Positions 8,103 to 14,843 of a DNA stretch of 54,314 bases are shown here, piece after piece. Under the pieces are notes generated by a model. The model worked only from the letters and a program-made list of their open reading frames with translations, was not told where the DNA came from and did not search any database. The number at the start of each line of letters is the position of its first letter. Position 1 is the stretch's first letter. A program made the translations under genes and the position numbers. Source of the stretch: Oscillospiraceae bacterium (GTDB lineage: Bacteria > Bacillota > Clostridia > Saccharofermentanales > Fastidiosipilaceae); assembly GCA_028704415.1 (NCBI GenBank), contig JAQWFM010000008.1, forward strand, positions 1 to 54,314, read 5' to 3'.

Positions 8103-9647
8103 ATGCAGCACGCAACAGAGCAAGCAACAGCAGCCGTGCCGGCGCTGCAGATGAAGCAGATCACCAAACGGTTTGGTCATTTTACTGCCTTGAATCAGGT
8201 AGATCTGAGCGTGAATACCGGCGAAGTTCACGCCCTGCTGGGCGAAAACGGCGCGGGCAAGAGTACCTTGATGAATTGCCTGTTTGGCCTGTATGGGCAG
8301 TATGACGGAACAATATACTGGGAAGGCGCGCCGGTTAAGATAACGGATACGCAGACTGCCATTCGCCTGGGGATCGGTATGGTTCATCAGCATTTTATGT
8401 TGATTCCGGTTATGTCGGTCATTGAAAATGTGGTGCTGGGCATGGCGGATAATCACTGTGTCCTGGATTTAAAGGCCGCGGCGCGCCGGTTTACCCAACT
8501 GAGTCAGACCTATCATCTGGCCCTGGATCCCTGGGTCAAAGTAGAACAACTGAGCGTCGGTCAGCAGCAGCGGCTGGAAATCCTTAAAGCCTTATACCGC
8601 CACGCCCGCTTGCTTATTTTGGATGAGCCTACCGCGGTCCTGACGCCGGAAGAAGTCGAGGGATTATTTGACATTGTTGCCAGGCTTAAGGCTGAAGGCC
8701 ATACCGTTATTTTTATCAGCCATAAATTGAATGAAGTTATGAAAATCTGCGATCGCTGTACAATATTGCGCAACGGAACGGTGGCGGCGACACTGAAGAT
8801 CAGTCAGATCCGGGATCGAAAAATGTTAGCCCGGCTGATGGTAGGAGATGAAACTGACCTGGACCTGCATGAAAGCGCCTGCAGCGTGGGCAGCCAGGCC
8901 CTGCTTGAGGTTAAGCAACTGAGCTGTCGCGGAGATTATGGACAGCTGAGCTGTAAAAAACTGAGCTTTGCCATCAGACCGGGTGAGATTTTGGGTATTT
9001 GCGGCGTGGACGGTAACGGCCAGCGCGAACTGGTTGAGTGCCTGACCGGTCTGCGTCAGGCTGAAACAGGGCAGTATCTGGTCAGGGGCAGGGACCTGCT
9101 AAACTGCGGCGCCAGGCAATTGCTGAAGTGCGGGGTATCACATATACCAGAGGACCGGCTGAAGTACGGGCTGGCTTCAGGGATGAATCTGGAAGAAAAT
9201 CTGATCCTGGCAGATTACCCCACCCCTGCTTTTGCCCGCTGGGGCTGGTTAAGGTCCGGCAGGATTCGCCGCCATGCCCAGACGCTCTGTCAACGCTATC
9301 GGGTACGCTTTAACAGCCTGAAGCAACCAGCTGCTGAACTGTCTGGCGGCAACCAGCAAAAACTAGTTGCAGCCAGGGAGCTGGACCGGCAGCCTGAGCT
9401 TTTAATCGCAGTTCATCCGTCCAGAGGTCTTGATGTCGGCGCCGCTCGTTTTGTTCAAAATGCCATCTTAACCATGAAGCAAAAAGGGACCGCGATCTTG
9501 TACATTGCCGGCGAACTGGATGAGGTACTGGAGATGAGTGACCGGATACTGGTCATGTATGAAGGCCAGTTTATAGGCCAGCAAACCCGGGCGGAGTATG
9601 ACCGGACTCAAATCGGACTGATGATGGCTGGGACGCCGCTATCCTGA
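8103..9647 (+). CDS. BMP-type nucleoside ABC transporter ATPase, two nucleotide-binding domains
   Basis: 514 aa. Cytoplasmic ATPase that drives the importer. Domain 1 has Walker A GENGAGKST (residues 47-55), signature LSVGQQQRLEI and Walker B LLILDEPTAVLTPEE. Domain 2 has a degenerate Walker A (GVDGNGQREL, no lysine), signature LSGGNQQKL and LLIAVHPSRGLDVG. This is normal for RbsA- and BMP-type ATPases, where only one site hydrolyses. GGAGTAGGAG precedes the ATG. In the usual operon order the ATPase gene lies between the binding protein and the permeases; here it is last. Confidence 0.9.
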   Translation: MQHATEQATAAVPALQMKQITKRFGHFTALNQVDLSVNTGEVHALLGENGAGKSTLMNCLFGLYGQYDGTIYWEGAPVKITDTQTAIRLGIGMVHQHFMLIPVMSVIENVVLGMADNHCVLDLKAAARRFTQLSQTYHLALDPWVKVEQLSVGQQQRLEILKALYRHARLLILDEPTAVLTPEEVEGLFDIVARLKAEGHTVIFISHKLNEVMKICDRCTILRNGTVAATLKISQIRDRKMLARLMVGDETDLDLHESACSVGSQALLEVKQLSCRGDYGQLSCKKLSFAIRPGEILGICGVDGNGQRELVECLTGLRQAETGQYLVRGRDLLNCGARQLLKCGVSHIPEDRLKYGLASGMNLEENLILADYPTPAFARWGWLRSGRIRRHAQTLCQRYRVRFNSLKQPAAELSGGNQQKLVAARELDRQPELLIAVHPSRGLDVGAARFVQNAILTMKQKGTAILYIAGELDEVLEMSDRILVMYEGQFIGQQTRAEYDRTQIGLMMAGTPLS

Positions 9648-9707
9648 AAATTTGATCAACAAATGCGAACAGGCGATGGTATTTTCATAGTCTAGCCATA
9701 TTTCCTA

Positions 9708-9716
9708 TGCTATAAT
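9708..9716 (+). promoter_or_regulatory. Extended -10 promoter for the LysM protein
   Basis: TGCTATAAT is a perfect extended -10 (TATAAT at 9711-9716). The -35 position is poor (TAGTCT at 9688-9693). Extended -10 promoters often tolerate this. It gives the downstream gene its own transcript. Confidence 0.65.
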
Positions 9717-9738
9717 CTGTTAAGTTATGTGATGTGAA

Positions 9739-9755
9739 AGGCAGTCTGACTGCCT
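9739..9755 (+). other. Leader hairpin before the LysM protein gene
   Basis: AGGCAGT (9739-9745) pairs perfectly with ACTGCCT (9749-9755) around a 3-base loop in the 5' leader. It is followed by a U/A-rich run and then the ribosome site. It could tune mRNA stability or act as a weak attenuator. Confidence 0.4.
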
Positions 9756-9793
9756 GGTCTTAATATTTAATGGCTCAGCTCAGGAGGTCCAAT

Positions 9794-11731
9794 ATGGCAA
9801 AGAATACCCGCCTCGCTTCAACGATTGTGGGAAAATATATACCCAGTGTGGGGGCCGTCGACGCATTTTATCTGGATGGCCGTATCAGTGGCAAAAGAGA
9901 AGAAAATTATGCAGATTTAACCTTGGATCGCGAAGACCGCGGCACGTTTTTAGCGCTCTATGCCTCATCGCATGGTAATCGAAATCCCATGAGCGGAGAG
10001 GATGGTAACCGTCAGACGCTGGACCGGATTACGGATGATTTGAAAAAAAATCACCGGCATAATATTGATTATCAGATTAATGAACTGGCGGAGTGCGCGG
10101 TCAGTGTGGCCGGGCGCTTGACCATTTCCGATACGGCCGTGCGCCAGCCTTATTTTTCCGGCCTGATTATCAAAGACGGGGAAATGGCCGCCGTTACCCT
10201 GGGCCGCGGCTGCTGTTATCTGTACAGGGACGATGCTTTATATCCGTTAACACATGATGATTATCGCCTTGAAGCAGTAGACAATTTTGGCCGCCCGGTC
10301 AGCAACATGAATGATTTTTCTGCGGGGGTAGCGGGCACAATCCGCTATTCAAACATAGCTCAGCTCAAACCGGATGACTGTGTCATTTTATGTAACTATG
10401 AGGTCATTGAAGCCATTGGCCAAAAACGCCTGCTCCGGATTCTGGATGAGGCTGAAGATCAGCAGGAAGCAGCCGGCATGGTGCTGGATGAGGCGGCAGT
10501 GGAGCAGCCCAACGCGTCTTTACAATTCATGATCGGCTTTGTGGAGGACCTGCTGACCATTGACCGGCTGGGCCGTACTACCATGGCGCGGGGCCTGACT
10601 GGCCGCGGTACCGGCAGGGTTGGCTTACCTAAGTCAGACCGCAGTACCCAGAGCAAATTGTTTTCTCAGTTTGGGGATGTGCCTGCCTCCGCCTACGCAC
10701 CGGAAAGCGCGCCGGACAAACGGACGGATTACAGCCGTCAGGAGCCGGCGGGTGAGCCTGGTTTGGCAGATCGCTCCACCGCTCCGGTACAGCAGAATTT
10801 TGACACGCCAGTTGATGACAGTGCTGCGCCGGGCGCGCGGCAGACCCCTTATACTGAGCCCGCGACCAACCAGTACAAGCCGGCTGATGCTGCCGCGGCC
10901 AATGCCGGTTATTACAATCCCGCTTATGCGCCTGCGGCCGGTACGACCTTTGATACATCGTCAGAGGCGCCGGAGGCCCCGGCTGACTCAGCCGCTCACC
11001 CTGCTGCTCCGGTGGATACGGCGGCGGGACAACCTACCTCGGATTATGATCTGGACGCAATCTGGAATGCTACTAAGCGGGAGCCTGAATCCTATAAACA
11101 AAATGGCCCGAACGCGCAGAACAACTATCCGGATGAGGGCGGCTACGATGATAACCAGCCTTACGGGAGCCGGGGCAAACCCAATGAAGAGCAGATCAAA
11201 AAAATTGCCGCCCTGGCTTTGGGCGCGGTAGCTTTGATCCTGCTGATCTTTATTATCGTTTCATTGGTGCGGGGTGGCAGCGATAGCAACGACCAGCCCA
11301 GCTTTAACAGCAGCACGTCGCAGACCTCCCAGGTCAGCAGCAGCACAACGGCGTCCACTGAATCAGGCAATGCGGCAGTGACCACGGCCAGCGGCAGCAG
11401 TTCCCTGACCTTACCGACCACGTCTGAAACGACCAGCGCGGTGACAACCCCGACTACTGAGGCAACCACGACAACTGAGGTGACGACGACTACCACTACT
11501 GAAGCTCCGACCACCACTACTGCAGCGACAGAAGCACCGACATCAGGAGCCCGCTCCTACACCATTCAGGCAGGCGACTCTTTCTGGGCTATTGCCAAGA
11601 GTCAGTATAACCTGAGTGAGGGAGATGACGTGAGCAAGTATATGCAGGCGATTATTGATGCCAATGGCTTATCAGGCCAGGATGCGCTGTTGACCCCCGG
11701 CGAGACTTTGATTATCCCTGAGGTTAACTAA
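9794..11731 (+). CDS. PP2C-like pseudophosphatase / membrane segment / LysM protein
   Basis: 645 aa. Residues 1 to about 270 follow the order of a PP2C phosphatase: SGKREENYADLTL (usual RxxNED), GTFLALYASSHGN (usual ADGMGG), GLIIKDGEMAAVTLGRGCCY (usual ANVGDSR.Y), YPLTHDDY (usual LTxDHS) and LKPDDCVILCNY (usual GDxLLLCSDG). The metal-binding aspartates are missing at each site I can align, so it should not be an active phosphatase. A Pro/Ala/Asp-rich linker follows, then a membrane helix (about 470-492), a Ser/Thr-rich outer linker, and a C-terminal LysM domain (about 595-643: YTIQAGDSFWAIAKSQYN, ending LLTPGETLIIP). LysM binds peptidoglycan. Topology is predicted N-inside, LysM outside. Start: ATG 9794, 7 bases after CAGGAGG. 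I know no named family for the whole architecture. Confidence 0.75.
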   Translation: MAKNTRLASTIVGKYIPSVGAVDAFYLDGRISGKREENYADLTLDREDRGTFLALYASSHGNRNPMSGEDGNRQTLDRITDDLKKNHRHNIDYQINELAECAVSVAGRLTISDTAVRQPYFSGLIIKDGEMAAVTLGRGCCYLYRDDALYPLTHDDYRLEAVDNFGRPVSNMNDFSAGVAGTIRYSNIAQLKPDDCVILCNYEVIEAIGQKRLLRILDEAEDQQEAAGMVLDEAAVEQPNASLQFMIGFVEDLLTIDRLGRTTMARGLTGRGTGRVGLPKSDRSTQSKLFSQFGDVPASAYAPESAPDKRTDYSRQEPAGEPGLADRSTAPVQQNFDTPVDDSAAPGARQTPYTEPATNQYKPADAAAANAGYYNPAYAPAAGTTFDTSSEAPEAPADSAAHPAAPVDTAAGQPTSDYDLDAIWNATKREPESYKQNGPNAQNNYPDEGGYDDNQPYGSRGKPNEEQIKKIAALALGAVALILLIFIIVSLVRGGSDSNDQPSFNSSTSQTSQVSSSTTASTESGNAAVTTASGSSSLTLPTTSETTSAVTTPTTEATTTTEVTTTTTTEAPTTTTAATEAPTSGARSYTIQAGDSFWAIAKSQYNLSEGDDVSKYMQAIIDANGLSGQDALLTPGETLIIPEVN

Positions 11732-11753
11732 ATACCGGCCGGAATGGCTTTTA

Positions 11754-11788
11754 AACGGTCCTGCCCTCGCGGCAGGGCCGTTTTATGT
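11754..11788 (+). terminator. Rho-independent terminator after the LysM protein
   Basis: AACGGTCCTGCC (11754-11765) pairs with GGCAGGGCCGTT (11771-11782) with one G-U pair and a 5-base loop, followed by a T-rich run. It ends the single-gene unit. Confidence 0.85.
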
Positions 11789-11828
11789 TAGTTTTATGCG
11801 TACAAACCGCTGAATAACGCCGGTCACC

Positions 11829-11858
11829 TTGACTTTAGTATTTGAATCAGTATATTAT
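11829..11858 (+). promoter_or_regulatory. Promoter of the serine biosynthesis pair
   Basis: TTGACT at 11829-11834 and TATTAT at 11853-11858 are spaced by 18 bases (TATATT at 11851 gives 16). The start point would be near 11865, leaving a leader of about 120 bases. Confidence 0.65.
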
Positions 11859-11867
11859 TTTAAATAA

Positions 11868-11916
11868 GTCTTTGGTCCGAAGTGGACTCTAGAACTTGTC
11901 GGTATGCCGGAAAGAC
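11868..11916 (+). other. Possible three-way-junction leader RNA before the serine genes
   Basis: GTCTTT (11868-11873) can pair with AAAGAC (11911-11916), enclosing two small stems: GTCC/GGAC at 11875-11887 and TCGG/CCGG at 11899-11910. I do not recognise a known riboswitch or T-box (no GGGTGG-type antiterminator). The stems are short and may be chance. Confidence 0.25.
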
Positions 11917-11983
11917 GTAATTCCTGGCCCGCGGTCTCCCTGAAGCATTGACATAAATGACTTGTGAAGGAAGGTAGTGTAGG

Positions 11984-13057
11984 ATGCACAAACGTCTTTT
12001 TATTCCCGGGCCCGTGGAAGTCAGCCCTGAGGTCCTTGCCCAAATGGCCACTCCGATGATCGGCCACCGCGGCAAGGAAGCTGAGGCCTTACAAGGGCGG
12101 ATATCGCAAAAGCTTCAGACCCTCATGTATACCAAAAATCTGATTGTTCTTTCAACCTCATCAGGAACCGGTTTAATGGAGGGGGCAGTCCGTTCTTTCT
12201 GTGCCAAGCGAACCGCTGTCTTTTCTGTAGGCGCTTTTGGCAAACGCTGGTATGAGCTGTGCCAATATAATGACGTCCCGGCGGACCTGTATGAGGTGCC
12301 TTTGGGACAGGCTACCCCTCCGGAACAACTTAAAACGGCCTTGCAAAGCGGACGTTACGACCTGGTGACGATTACCCATAATGAGACCTCTACGGGGGTG
12401 GCTAATGACCTTGACGCTCTGGCAGCAGTCATGGCAGAATTTCCGGAGGTTTATTGGGCCGTTGACTGCGTTTCTTCGCTGGGCGGCGCCAAGATTGAGG
12501 TGGATCGCCTGGGTATTGATATTTGCATCTCATCTTCGCAAAAATGTTTGGGACTGCCGCCCGGCTTATCCCTGGCTTCGGTTAGTGAACGCGCTTTAAA
12601 AAGGGCGGAGACGGTCAGCCATCGGGGTTTCTATTTTGACTACGTCAGATTAGCCAGGTTTGTCAGGGAAAAACCGTTCCAGTACCCCAGCACCCCCTCG
12701 CTGGCTCATTATTTTGCTCTGGACTATCAACTTGACCGGATTATGGCAGAGGGGCCGGAGCAACGGTTTGCCAGACATACAGCGCTGGCCGAACGGACCC
12801 GGGAGTGGGCCGCGGAGCATTTTGCGGTGTTTGCTGATCCCAAACATCTTTCTGCAACTGTGACTTGCATTAGCAACAATCGGGGGATAGATGTGGCAGA
12901 ACTAAACCGGCGGCTGGGTCAGCAGGGCTATCAGATTTCTAACGGCTACGGCCCTTTAAAAAACAAAACGTTCCGGATTGCCCACATGGCGGATTGCAGC
13001 CGGGCAGATCTGGAAGCACTGTTGGACACGCTGGATGCAATTTGTGCTGATTTGTAA
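11984..13057 (+). CDS. Class V aminotransferase, probable phosphoserine or serine-type transaminase
   Basis: 357 aa. PLP-dependent alanine-glyoxylate/serine-pyruvate type aminotransferase, cytoplasmic. It shows the family beginning LFIPGPVEVSPEVLAQM, the glycine loop SSGTGLMEGAVR, the PLP-contacting THNETSTG and VDCVSSLGG, and the Schiff-base lysine K187 in SSSQKCLGLPPG. With serA 17 bases downstream, the likely job is 3-phosphohydroxypyruvate to phosphoserine, as known for AGT-like enzymes paired with SerA in some anaerobes that lack classical SerC. Reverse serine-pyruvate or serine-glyoxylate transamination is the alternative. AAGGAAGG precedes the ATG. Confidence 0.82.
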   Translation: MHKRLFIPGPVEVSPEVLAQMATPMIGHRGKEAEALQGRISQKLQTLMYTKNLIVLSTSSGTGLMEGAVRSFCAKRTAVFSVGAFGKRWYELCQYNDVPADLYEVPLGQATPPEQLKTALQSGRYDLVTITHNETSTGVANDLDALAAVMAEFPEVYWAVDCVSSLGGAKIEVDRLGIDICISSSQKCLGLPPGLSLASVSERALKRAETVSHRGFYFDYVRLARFVREKPFQYPSTPSLAHYFALDYQLDRIMAEGPEQRFARHTALAERTREWAAEHFAVFADPKHLSATVTCISNNRGIDVAELNRRLGQQGYQISNGYGPLKNKTFRIAHMADCSRADLEALLDTLDAICADL

Positions 13058-13074
13058 GGGGCAGGGGTAGATAG

Positions 13075-14688
13075 ATGGAACAATTTAAAATTTTAGTAGC
13101 GGATAAACTGGGTGAAAATGGTTTAAAGCAGCTTCGGGAGGCCGGTTGTGCGGTGGATACGGCTAACGGTTTGGCAGAGGACCAATTACTGGCTGTTATT
13201 GCAGATTATGATGCGCTAATCGTGAGATCTGCGACACATGTCAGTGAAAAAGTGGTAGCGGCGGCCAGCCGTTTGAAGGTGATAGGCCGAGCCGGCGTCG
13301 GGGTAGATAATATCAATATAGAGGCCTGCACGCGCCAGGGCATTGTGGTCGTCAATACGCCGCAAGCAAACAATATGGCTGCAGCGGAATTAGCGGTGAC
13401 CCTGGCCTGTAATTTATTCCGGCCTATTTGTCTGGCTAATGCCCGGGCTCATCAGGATGACTTCAGGAAGGCCCTGCTGGCAGGCAATGAGATGGAAGGC
13501 AAAACTGCCGCGGTTATAGGTTTAGGTCGGATTGGTTCCATCGTGGCCAGAAAACTGAAAGGCCTGGGGATGCGGGTCATAGGCTATGATCAGTATGTGG
13601 CTCCGGAGCGCTTTGAGCGTCTGGGTATTGAAAGAATCGGGACCTTGGAAGAACTCCTGCCTCAGGCGGATTTGATTACCCTGCATACTCCCAAGACTAA
13701 GGAAACCATCAATATCCTCAGCCGGGAAAGGCAGGCTTTATGCAAAAAGGGCGTGCGCATTGTCAATGCAGCCCGCGGGGGCTTGCTGGATGAGGCAGCC
13801 CTGTATGATAACCTTAAGTCCGGCCAGGTAGCCGGCGCGGCTATTGATGTACTGGCCCAGGAACCGGACACGGCGGCAGCACCCGGCAGCCAGCACTATG
13901 AAAATCCGTTGCTGGAGTTGCCTCAGGTGATCATCACGCCGCATATTGGCGCTTCAACAAAAGAAGCCAGCACCGCGGTTTCTGCCGAAGTGGCTGACGC
14001 TATTCTGCGGGTCCTTAACGGCGAACTGGTCGCTGCCATCAACCTGCCCCGAATTGGCGGTTCAATTGAGGAAATGGCACCCTTTGTCGATCTGGCTGAA
14101 AAACTGGGGTCTATTTATGTTCAAACTGAAACCCAGCCTTTAAAAGAGATTGGTATTGAATATTCAGGCAGTCTGGTGCGGGAAGAAACCGCTCTGCTGA
14201 CCTTATCAGTTTTAAAAGGCTTTTTGACCCCGCTGTCAGAAAACCGCATAACATTTGTCAACGTTAAGCAACGGGTGGAAGAGATGGGCATTGCGGTGAG
14301 CGAAAAAAAACTGGGCAATCCGCCCCGTTTTGAAAATCTGATAACCGTTAGATTTTATAATCAGGAAAAATCACTGAGTGTCAGCGGCACGGTGTTAAGC
14401 GATCACACTGCCTTGCTGACTGATTTTTACGGCTATCAGGTAGACTTTACCATTTCTCCGTATATTCTGGCAGTGCAAAACGATGATGTACCAGGGGTGA
14501 TCGGACGGGTTGGCACAGCCTTAGGTGAAGCCGGCATTAACATTGAGACCCTGCACTGGGCCAGTAAAACCGGTTCCCGCCGGGCTGAGGCTTTGCTGGG
14601 CTTAGACAGGCCGGTAGACCGTGCAGTACAGGACGTTATTAGGGCGTTGCCCGGGGTCAGACGCCTATCTGAATTGCATTTAGCTTAG
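13075..14688 (+). CDS. serA: D-3-phosphoglycerate dehydrogenase, long form with ACT
   Basis: 537 aa, the usual long-form length. NAD-dependent oxidation of 3-phosphoglycerate, first step of serine synthesis. Substrate and nucleotide domains are clear: GRAGVGVDNI, the Rossmann motif GLGRIGSIVARKL, NAARGGLLDEAAL and the catalytic His in ITPHIGASTKEA. An intervening ASB-type domain follows (about 320-450), then a C-terminal ACT domain (VQNDDVPGVIGRVGTALGEA), the usual site of serine feedback. It is co-transcribed with the aminotransferase gene. Confidence 0.94.
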   Translation: MEQFKILVADKLGENGLKQLREAGCAVDTANGLAEDQLLAVIADYDALIVRSATHVSEKVVAAASRLKVIGRAGVGVDNINIEACTRQGIVVVNTPQANNMAAAELAVTLACNLFRPICLANARAHQDDFRKALLAGNEMEGKTAAVIGLGRIGSIVARKLKGLGMRVIGYDQYVAPERFERLGIERIGTLEELLPQADLITLHTPKTKETINILSRERQALCKKGVRIVNAARGGLLDEAALYDNLKSGQVAGAAIDVLAQEPDTAAAPGSQHYENPLLELPQVIITPHIGASTKEASTAVSAEVADAILRVLNGELVAAINLPRIGGSIEEMAPFVDLAEKLGSIYVQTETQPLKEIGIEYSGSLVREETALLTLSVLKGFLTPLSENRITFVNVKQRVEEMGIAVSEKKLGNPPRFENLITVRFYNQEKSLSVSGTVLSDHTALLTDFYGYQVDFTISPYILAVQNDDVPGVIGRVGTALGEAGINIETLHWASKTGSRRAEALLGLDRPVDRAVQDVIRALPGVRRLSELHLA

Positions 14689-14695
14689 TCGGTTG

Positions 14696-14720
14696 AGGCG
14701 CCGCTAAAGTTGCGGCGCCT
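14696..14720 (+). terminator. Hairpin after serA, possible terminator
   Basis: AGGCGCCGC (14696-14704) pairs perfectly with GCGGCGCCT (14712-14720) around a 7-base loop, 8 bases after the serA stop. No U-run follows, so termination efficiency is uncertain. Confidence 0.5.
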
Positions 14721-14730
14721 GCCCTGACCC

Positions 14731-14781
14731 CAGACCAATGAAACGCGGCGGTTGTATCAACCGCCGCGTTTCATTGGTCTG
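14731..14781. repeat. 51-base perfect inverted repeat between convergent genes
   Basis: 24 bases at 14731-14754 (starting CAGACCAATG) are exactly complementary to 14758-14781, with a 3-base centre TAT. It lies between serA (plus) and the minus-strand DUF2298 gene, so a two-way terminator is the simplest role. It lacks a proper T-run on either side. Confidence 0.8.
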
Positions 14782-14802
14782 TCCATAACAAAGAGGCGTG
14801 CT

Positions 14803-14820
14803 GCCCCGCAAAAGCAGGGC
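14803..14820 (-). terminator. Small hairpin after the DUF2298 gene
   Basis: GCCCCGC (14803-14809) pairs with GCAGGGC (14814-14820), one G-U pair, AAAA loop. It lies 24 bases beyond the minus-strand stop and may work with the long palindrome next to it. Confidence 0.35.
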
Positions 14821-14843
14821 AAAGTAATTGATCTCCGAAAGAC

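Noticed and set aside
11161-11517. 118-codon minus-strand frame with valine runs
   Set aside because: It is the complement of the Thr/Ser-rich linker of the LysM protein; low complexity creates the open frame.
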